Source: Ornithodoros turicata (lineage: Eukaryota; Arthropoda; Arachnida; Ixodida; Argasidae). Taken from it: a stretch of DNA of 64,000 bases. The translations under genes were made by a program, and so were the position numbers. The stretch spans positions 88,784,668 through 88,848,667 of the forward strand of contig NC_088203.1 in the NCBI RefSeq assembly GCF_037126465.1. Reading direction: 5' to 3'. Under the pieces are notes generated by a model. It saw nothing but the letters and a program-made list of their open reading frames with translations. It did not search any database and had not been told where the DNA came from. Numbering within the stretch: the first letter of the stretch is position 1; each line of letters opens with the position of its first letter. Positions 57,105 to 64,000 of this stretch are shown piece after piece.

Positions 57105-57186
57105 GTGTAGTATCAAGCCGGCATTCCTTCTGGCTGACATTTCCTTCTTTTTTCCTTCTTCTAATAAATATATCCCCCCCCCCCCC
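57105..57186 (+). mobile_element. LINE family B 3' end, poly-C
   Basis: AAGCCGGCATTCCTTCTGGC, TGACATTTCCTTC, AATAAATATATCCCC and a C run. It is closest to the 27.9 kb copy. Confidence 0.6.
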
Positions 57187-57222
57187 GAGTTCCCTCTTTT
57201 TTGGGGAAGGCTTTGTTCCCAT

Positions 57223-57589
57223 GGTAGCAGAGCTCATCGGGTACAACAACAACAACAACAACTTTATTTTGAGATGGAGAATGGGGAGGTTCATCGCGAG
57301 AGGCGATACTCTACCCCATTGCTGGTGGGGATGTGGGGAATAAAATAATGAGCCCCTTCACAATGACGATCGAAGTCCGATGCTGTCCAGAAATGTCAAA
57401 AGAGCTTTGAGCGCAGATCGTTGCTGGGCAGGATTGGGCCAGGGACCAAGCAATTTCGATACGGAGAAGGGGCGAGAGTCCAACTGACTAAGAGACTCGG
57501 AGAGTGCGGTTCGGGAAGGTTGGTATAGTGGGGGCAATGAAGAAGAATGTGCTCCAGATCCTCAAGAGCACCTGGTAGCACTCATTGGG
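57223..57589 (-). mobile_element. LINE family A, 5'-truncated, with long TSD
   Basis: The insert 57244-57571 carries the C-terminal frame (HILLHCPHYTNLP; 57581-57396) and the family 3' UTR with a (GTT)5-6 tail. The flanks GGTAGCA...CTCATCGGGTA (57223-57243) and GGTAGCA...CTCATTGGGTA (57572-57589) agree over about 18 bp with a short indel. Confidence 0.88.
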
Positions 57590-57959
57590 TAATGCGCTGA
57601 ATTTCTCCCGTTTTTTCTTTCCCCAACTGTTCAAGGCAATTGTACTTGTTTTTCTTTTTTCTTCAGACAAGGGAACGACACTTTTTGCATTGACTGACGA
57701 GCATCAAACAACAATAGTGACATGGCATATCCATAACACGTTGTCTCATTCCACAGAGGGTGTTCTGCTAGCTTTTAGATGCATTCGGATTACATTTCAT
57801 TGTCACTGTAGATGCACTTCCTGACAATAAGGTTTGTTTTCATGCTCGTGAGAACCGTCCGTTTCTGACTTCGGTGAAAGGTACCACGGGAGCCCTCTCA
57901 CCACAAACAGTCCCTATGCAAATGTGCCAAGTACGGTGCAAGTTTTATGTTCTTCGTTT
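57590..57959. other. No recognisable feature
   Basis: Nothing recognised. Confidence 0.4.
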
Positions 57960-58095
57960 ATAGCCGACTATCGATAGTACTAGCGATAGTGTAAAAACTA
58001 TCGATTGTGGACTATCGATAGTTTGAAGATAATTGACCGCCGATAGTACCGTTGTTTTTGTTTTTCTTCACTATGACAGCTCGATTTGGTTTCAC
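57960..58095. repeat. CTATCGATAG-saturated repeat
   Basis: ACTATCGATAGT and near variants occur at least five times, with palindromic character. No boundaries were found. It has the same style as the GTAAC, GGTTC, CCGGT and GAATC-rich repeats in this window. Confidence 0.6.
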
Positions 58096-59430
58096 TATCG
58101 AAGCTTTCGTTCCCGTATTCGTCTTTTGCACTGGCACAGTGACAACGAAAACAGAATTACGTGGGACACAAATTCTTTCCCTTTAGCTGTAATGTATGAA
58201 TGATGCACGTTAACGTCTCCATGAACGTGAAAGACCGAAATATGGCACTTGTCGCGAAAGCCAGTTGTCGAGAGGTCCTGCTCTCCTCGACGACTGCCAT
58301 ATTTCAATCCCTTTTCCGAGTCAAGCGTTGAGAGCAAAATGATTATGTATACGTCCTCTGCACAGGAATTCTCACAGTAATTCTTATTCACGACAGTTAT
58401 TTTGTCGCTGAAAAATACTGTTTAGGTTCGGGATAAAATACTGGCGTCACTTTGTGGGCAAGTGAGCTCTTCGGTGGCTTTTGCAGTTGAAAATCCCGTA
58501 GTGCGATCCAAGGCGTTCGATGAAATGGGCGGACACCACTTCGGTTGCCGGCTCCAGGTCAGACGACATTCTAAGAAGGGCGTTAGGAGACTGACTTCGT
58601 CGCTTGTAGTGTCCGGTCTCACATGATGAAGCCATGTGGACGGACGTGTATTGTTACCAGCATACTATCGATCGAAGAGCAGCGCTCATATTTAGTACTT
58701 CATTAACGGCGATGTGATACGTGTCATAACGGACATACGTACGAGAAGATGAAAAAAAGAAAAAGAAAGTGCTTCTACAGTACGCTATGAAAATAGGTCA
58801 GCCCTTCGCGCGTTCCCTCAACTTTTTCCCTTTTCCCTCGTGCACGTAGAACTGTCTCATTGGGTCGCTCTCAAATAAGGTATGGTAATAATGGTAATGG
58901 CACCGTGATGGTTACACGTAAGGTTTAAGGGATGGTCCCAGCTTAAATGAGCATGGAAGTGACCCCCAAAATATTTTTTTTTTCTCGCTGCGACGTGATA
59001 AGTGGGATATCGCGGTTGCTCCCCAGGCTGAAGTTACATCACACGAGGCAGATTACGTCACGTAACGGCCTCCAAGTCCTCGCCAAACTGCTAATGGCTG
59101 TTTTTTTTCACGGAGTTTTGGTTAATTTTATTACGCAGTGGAAAATTGCGAAAGCACTGCTCATGGTGACGCCTGATGGACGCCTCGATAAACGAAGGAG
59201 GTTTTCAACAAATGGTAATTGTTGGTGAAACCGTGCCTTTCTGGCACACATGATGTTCCCTTGTGCACCCGCAGAAGCAAAGAAGAAAGAGGCGTGCACG
59301 AGTATTAAGCCTGAACACTTCTGAGAATCCACCCGGTAGTCACAATGCCAGACAGAGAAGAATATCCTATTTTTCAGCGTAGTGACCAGATTTTGCCAGA
59401 AACCATGGGATTCCGTTCGACGCAGGCGGC
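58096..59430. other. No recognisable gene
   Basis: A 62-66 codon minus frame pair (58422-58635) has no domain. Around 58900-59230 the sequence is moderately GC-rich with poly-T runs. Nothing is supported. Confidence 0.3.
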
Positions 59431-59465
59431 TATATTTAAAGGATCAAGGCGAAAGGTACGCAGTA
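59431..59465 (+). promoter_or_regulatory. Candidate core promoter (TATA + Inr)
   Basis: TATATTTAAA (59431-59440) is followed 31 bp later by GCAGTAC (59460-59466), close to the arthropod TCAGT initiator. The spacing fits a TATA-dependent start at about 59462. It lies upstream of the M13-like exon in the right orientation. Confidence 0.35.
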
Positions 59466-59540
59466 CATTATGCGCCTTCCTTAACTGGTCGAGCTCAGGT
59501 CGAACGTTGTGACTGACATCCTATCCGTTGTCGTGCTGTG

Positions 59541-59579
59541 ATGGGACCTGGGTCACTCCATCCGAAAGATGATCCAATG
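59541..59579 (+). CDS. Hypothetical first coding exon of the M13-like gene
   Basis: About 80 nt after the predicted start, an ATG reads MGPGSLHPKDDPM and could join in phase to the exon at 61953, giving a short cytoplasmic N-terminus before the membrane segment. The donor (ATG followed by GTCTCA) is weak. A 4-codon upstream ORF (59469) precedes it. Other first exons are possible. This is offered only because the 61953 exon has no start codon and needs an upstream one. Confidence 0.2.
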
Positions 59580-59594
59580 GTCTCACTATAGACA

Positions 59595-61952
59595 CATTGC
59601 AATTCGGTTTCCAATAATTATTGTGGATACCATTGATACGTGATTATCCTGGATATCGTGTATATATATTTCATGTAGTTCATGTTACGTCTTGTTTCAT
59701 TACGAATTATATTATCTCGAGCAATACGAAAACGTTACGCGAAGGTAGTGGTCAAGCGTACTTACTTCCCCTTCATAGTTTAGAGTTTTGTATAGACAAT
59801 TTTTGGTAATGAAATTAAATTATTTTTTAAAATGAAATCCGCTCAGCCGCTTGCACAGCGGAACCGGTTTGAAAGTGTCAATAAATGTAAGGGAGTACTC
59901 TTTGATGAGCTCGAGAACGGCTGTCTGTTCCTTTTCTTTTTTAGTTCAACGTGCTCCACCGAATCGGGCGGCTGCCCCGAACAGAGCGCGTCGGCAGAAT
60001 TCGCGACCAGTCTGCCCCCTCTCATGCTGCGTAACACTACTCTGGGCTGTGGAAAATTAGGTCGGCGATATCTTCTACCTCAGTTCACTTCACCGTTATA
60101 CGGTGCTATCAGTCTTTGGCGGGCTACACTTTGTTAACTTGGGCTTAGTCTAAGGTCCGTGGGCCGTGGCGTGTTTTTTCTCTTATCAGAATCGTGCTTG
60201 ACCTGCGCGCTCGGTGCCGTATGTTGGTGTTTTCTTCTCCGGACATGTGCTGCGCCTTGTTAGGTAGATATAGTGTGGCTGTCAAAATCGAAGTGCCTGT
60301 ATCAATAAAGGGAGGGTAAAGCCCGCGACAACGAAATAAGAGGAACAGCTCATGAGAAAAAAAAACTATGTGCACATGGCGTGCCCACGAGAGGCGAGGG
60401 AGTGAGAACTCAGGAAGAACAGAAAAAGAATCATTCCCTTTACTTTTCCACATTAGGCAAACTCTAATCAGTGAATTTAACGATTAATCACCACCGATTA
60501 ATTGGTGAAAATTATTACCGAGTGCACATCACTAATTAATATTGAAGCGTTATGAGTCATTGTTTAACCATAAACCATAATCCATAAATCCTCCCGAACA
60601 CTCTCAGGAATACGGAACATGTGTATTGTTGTACATTTTCACGCGTGTTAAATGCATCACTTCGGCCCGTGATTCGCCAAAAGCTTTTGCAGCGAAATAC
60701 GAACACGCGTTATGGATTAACGACAAGTTGAAGATCGTGGCCCACACACTATTTTTTTTTTTTTACACCTATGTTAGTGTAAGAGGGATCCATTTTGCAA
60801 TACACACCCAGATCACACTCGTATTACAGCCCTTCGAGGCTGATCCTCTCATAGATGGGTGTGAATTGGGTGCACATCTACATTGGTGTGTTTAGTAACT
60901 GTATTTGGGTGTAATAAGGGTGTAATGGTTTAAGGGTGTTTTGCCTTATTGTAAAATGTTTAACGTTGTCGTGGGATATGAATGGCGTGTACAGTCAGTC
61001 CCTCATACCAAAACCAGAAACACAAACGCTATCTTGATGATGAGCTGATACTCCAAGGAATTCCTCACTTTTTTCAGTGAGTGAGTTTTTTCCTCAGTGC
61101 TTTTTTTTCTTTCTTCTTTTTTTGTGTAGATACATAATCAAATTATACTTAGACACATCACCCTTCGTTTTGACTGGAATGCGAACAGGGCTATCGAATT
61201 TGTAGACGCTCGCAAGACAGGCAACGCATATAGTAAGTGTTTTCTCTTAGAAAGGAAATGCCTTTCTAAGTGGTTCGTCATACCGTTTATGTGATGTTTC
61301 AAGCTTATCTCTAAATTTAAGGTGGTATATCCTTTTCCGTATATCAGACCGTATATTGGTCCAATATGGCGCCAGTTCAGAATTGCTATATTGGGAGAAC
61401 ACAATACATTGCATGTTCATGTTATGCATTTACATTGGCTGATACGCATGATACGCTCACTATGGAAACAAACCTGCACACGTTACGCCATTGCTTAAGG
61501 TTGTTGATATACACCAAAATTTGATTCGCTTAGGGTATCGTCCAATTACCAGTGCAGACAAACAAGCCGAAGACCCACTAAGTAGGTGTTACACCCTTTG
61601 AGAGGTTATGTAGGTGTCTCGTAACTCACACCCTTGTCTCGTAACTCACACAACTTACGCCTTGTAGTGTAACCGTTGAGATGTGTCCGCCGCATGAAGA
61701 TAGCGACGAATTCTGGTAAAGTCTGTGAGAAATATTTTGCAGATATTTTAACGTGAAAAGTAAACAGGCTCATGCTAGCACACAGACCCCCCAACGCCTG
61801 AGAACGCGGGCAGCGTTCGTCGAAAAGCGAATATTTCAATCGTGGCAAGTTAACTGTCTGTTGCCGTGTAGAAATCGATCGAAACGTAGTGTGTTTTAAT
61901 GGATGCCCAGTGTGGTACATGAAGCAATATAATTTCACTTGCACACTTTCAG
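59595..61952. other. Putative intron; GGTGT-rich repeat inside
   Basis: No supported gene. At about 60795-60960 ACACCC/GGGTGT words are crowded on both strands, and TGTCTCGTAACTCACAC is repeated in tandem at about 61615-61650. The 3' end (TTTCACTTGCACACTTTCAG, 61933-61952) is a good splice acceptor for the following exon. Confidence 0.4.
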
Positions 61953-64000
61953 CTGTTTCGGTCTCTTCCCGAAGCCGACAGAGAGGCCGGGCTCACCGTT
62001 TCAATATTGCTTGCACTGGGCATCTTGACTGCTGGGATTTCAATATTGCAGTTGGTCTCCAGAGAGAGCACGCGGCCTCAGAATATCAAGCAAGGCACCA
62101 ACAGCTACGCACATCAACCCGGGAAGTATGCCAGAGACGGCAAAAGTGCCACTGGTACAGTTCATATTGATGGCGGCGGAGCAGATCAGGCTCATCGAAA
62201 CAGTCAGGCAACCATTGGAGACAGAATCCAAGAGGCCTCCAGGAGCATCGTCAACACCATCCAGCCCCATAACCAAAGCCTCAATGCCGGGAATCTGGCC
62301 ACTGAAGAAACAACGGTGGAAGACTACAAGCAACCAGAACCCGCGAAGGACACTTGCAAAACGGATGGCTGCGTAGCTTTTGGAAAGTTTATGCGTAATT
62401 TCATCAACAGCAGCATCGATCCATGCGACGACTTTCATGCTTTCGTATCTGGGAGAGCTACGCTGGACTATAACTACGTAGAAGCCGCTGCAAATGAAGC
62501 TGCAGCCATTGTGTCCAGGACTCTTATGCGACGGAAAATTGGTTCACAACTCTCACCACTGGACAAGGCGGCGACACTCTTTCAGGAATGTTTGAGGGAA
62601 AAGACATTAGAGGACATCGTAACAGCTTACAAGTTTGCGAATGAGAACGGCCTACACTTTGATTACACATCGGCTGCCGCTCTAAGTGACGACCCAGTGG
62701 CAGCTATGATACGTCTAGCGGCCTGGATGGGCAACGGAATTCTGTTCAGCATGGACGTCTTTGCCGGTAATGCATGGGACTCGAATGACATCATCAAGGC
62801 CCCCATTGTTATAAGGCCCAACGAAGAGTTTGTTGACTGGATTACGGACCCGTCCGCACGACATGACAGGTTGGCCATACGGAATCTTGTCGAAGCCTTC
62901 GACCGTGACCGGGGCAATATCGCCGACATCGAATCAATACTGCTTAACTCTACTGACGTCATCTACACAACATGGAGTTCGGCTCGGGTTATGGAATCGG
63001 GTGAATGGCACGGGAAGATGAAAGATTTGTCCACTATATCGCGCCATATCAATTCGCAGGCTGTTCTGTCGCAGATCAACAAGAAAGAACGGATATATTC
63101 CTTTACAAACCAGGACAGCTTGCTAGTTACAAACGAAAGATTGCTCGAGTTTATCGACACCGTTGTTTCATGCAACGACAAAACGTGGCTTACCATTTAT
63201 TTAACATACGAACTTCTCAGGCAAATTGACCCCTATGTAAGGCAGTTCAACATGAACATATTCATGGAAAAGTCTTCAACCCGTTGCCTCGCCCTGCTGC
63301 AGCCTTACATGAGTGTTGTTGCCCACACTGACCTACTGCGGCAGCATTTGAGCAGGGCTGACTACCAGCGCGTTGCCAGTATCTACGATGAAGTTAAGAA
63401 AGCTGCAGAGTCATTCAGCGATCAACGAGTGACGTCCTCAGTCTTAAACACCATGTCTATTCAAATAGGGTACCCCGAAGACTTTCGAAACGAGGCCAAT
63501 CTCGAAAAGGTTTACGCCCACTTCCCAAATATGACCGGCGTTTTCTTCCAAGACTTCCTTGGTTGGAAAGCAGCACAGTACGGGTTCCGCATGCAACCTC
63601 ACAGTGACCTTTTAGACCGATTTACCACCTTCGAACCGACATCTGATTACGATGCAGCTCGTCACGCAATCCTGCTCTATGACACCATACTTCTTCCGCA
63701 GACTTTCTACGGCGACGGTTCGGATGCAGCCACGTACGGCGCCGTTGGATCGGCTATAGCACTCCAGATTGGAAGGGCGCTTGACTCCGAAGGTGCTTGG
63801 GCTGATGAAGCGTTGAAGCAGTGGCGGGCCAATAGGATTTCGTGTCTTCGAAAGATGTTAAACTCTGACGCGGTAGAAGAGCACTTTGCGTCTTTCCTCT
63901 TTATGCGTTCCCTTCGAAGTAGTTTCATGAATAGCCCTCATAGCAGCAAGCGACGAGTTGTTGGCCTCGAAGAATATTCTGCCGAGCAAGTCTTCTTTAT
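61953..64000 (+). CDS. M13 (neprilysin-like) metallopeptidase homologue, inactive zinc site; partial
   Basis: The frame is open for 682 codons from an acceptor to the window end, so the C-terminus is missing. A membrane segment (residues about 13-35, LTVSILLALGILTAG) makes it a type II membrane protein with an extracellular domain. After a polar stalk comes DPCDDFHAF (156-164), the start of the peptidase M13 N-terminal domain, and at least four N-glycosylation sequons (for example NSS, NST, NMT). GLEEYSAEQVFF (670-681) matches the segment near the neprilysin C-terminus. Where active members have HExxH, this one has LQIGR (604-608, after YGAVGSAIA); the ENIAD-like site reads EHFAS (about 643-647), and the stretch between is roughly 25 residues short. 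The substrate-binding NAY/F motif is also unclear. M13 enzymes cleave small extracellular peptides; this copy is likely non-catalytic. Being intact over 2 kb argues against a pseudogene. In-frame upstream codons end in TGA (61920), so the start lies in an earlier exon. Confidence 0.9.
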   Translation, partial: MFRSLPEADREAGLTVSILLALGILTAGISILQLVSRESTRPQNIKQGTNSYAHQPGKYARDGKSATGTVHIDGGGADQAHRNSQATIGDRIQEASRSIVNTIQPHNQSLNAGNLATEETTVEDYKQPEPAKDTCKTDGCVAFGKFMRNFINSSIDPCDDFHAFVSGRATLDYNYVEAAANEAAAIVSRTLMRRKIGSQLSPLDKAATLFQECLREKTLEDIVTAYKFANENGLHFDYTSAAALSDDPVAAMIRLAAWMGNGILFSMDVFAGNAWDSNDIIKAPIVIRPNEEFVDWITDPSARHDRLAIRNLVEAFDRDRGNIADIESILLNSTDVIYTTWSSARVMESGEWHGKMKDLSTISRHINSQAVLSQINKKERIYSFTNQDSLLVTNERLLEFIDTVVSCNDKTWLTIYLTYELLRQIDPYVRQFNMNIFMEKSSTRCLALLQPYMSVVAHTDLLRQHLSRADYQRVASIYDEVKKAAESFSDQRVTSSVLNTMSIQIGYPEDFRNEANLEKVYAHFPNMTGVFFQDFLGWKAAQYGFRMQPHSDLLDRFTTFEPTSDYDAARHAILLYDTILLPQTFYGDGSDAATYGAVGSAIALQIGRALDSEGAWADEALKQWRANRISCLRKMLNSDAVEEHFASFLFMRSLRSSFMNSPHSSKRRVVGLEEYSAEQVFF

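Overview
This window looks like a repeat-rich arthropod nuclear genome, most likely a tick (Acari: Ixodida). The reasons are several tRNA-derived SINEs resembling the SINEs described from hard ticks, many 5'-truncated LINEs, hAT-, mariner- and Harbinger-like DNA transposons, and a neprilysin-type (M13) metallopeptidase-like gene, a family known to be expanded in ticks. The assignment rests on recognition, not on a search. There is no bacterial-style gene density. Almost every short ORF is a chance ORF or a transposon relic.

The only convincing host gene is at the right edge. A spliced M13/neprilysin-like ORF runs open from an acceptor at 61952/61953 off the end of the window (682 codons). It encodes a type II membrane protein whose HExxH zinc site is replaced by LQIGR, so it is probably a pseudo-peptidase. 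A TATA-plus-initiator core promoter lies about 2.5 kb upstream (59431-59465). A second, weaker host-like unit is a multi-exon minus-strand transcript suggested by three good splice donors at 25.0-25.9 kb. A decayed THAP-domain reading frame lies at 19339-19657 (-).

The rest is layered transposons. LINE family A (RNase H-bearing, (GTT)n tail) has seven fragments; the copies at 27.4, 38.8, 49.4 and 57.2 kb have recognisable target-site duplications, and the longest copy (51.3-52.7 kb) keeps a whole RNase H domain. LINE family B ends in a CCCC-rich tail (27.9-28.4, 36.3, 54.2, 57.1 kb). LINE family C and CR1/L2-like copies lie at 40.4, 7.8 and 55.6-56.9 kb. A Ty3/gypsy remnant with both LTRs and almost no interior is at 13.3-14.0 kb. 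Mariner relics are at 5.8 and 31.6 kb.

Non-autonomous DNA elements with readable boundaries include three hAT-like copies with 8-bp duplications (16935-17718, 23430-23851, 34843-35254), a Harbinger-like copy with a 3-bp duplication and an empty-site paralogue in the window (18654-19111), and TIR elements at 1712, 2983, 16065, 37685 and 41783. A SINE is nested in a hairpin-tailed element at 11908-12284.

Regions of unusual structure are a tandem repeat block at 34.6-36.6 kb, a minisatellite plus 330-bp duplication at 44.8-45.8 kb, and sharp palindromes at 2305, 9059, 24147, 36061 and 46267. No tRNA, rRNA or CRISPR feature was seen. All family assignments are from reading, without database support.
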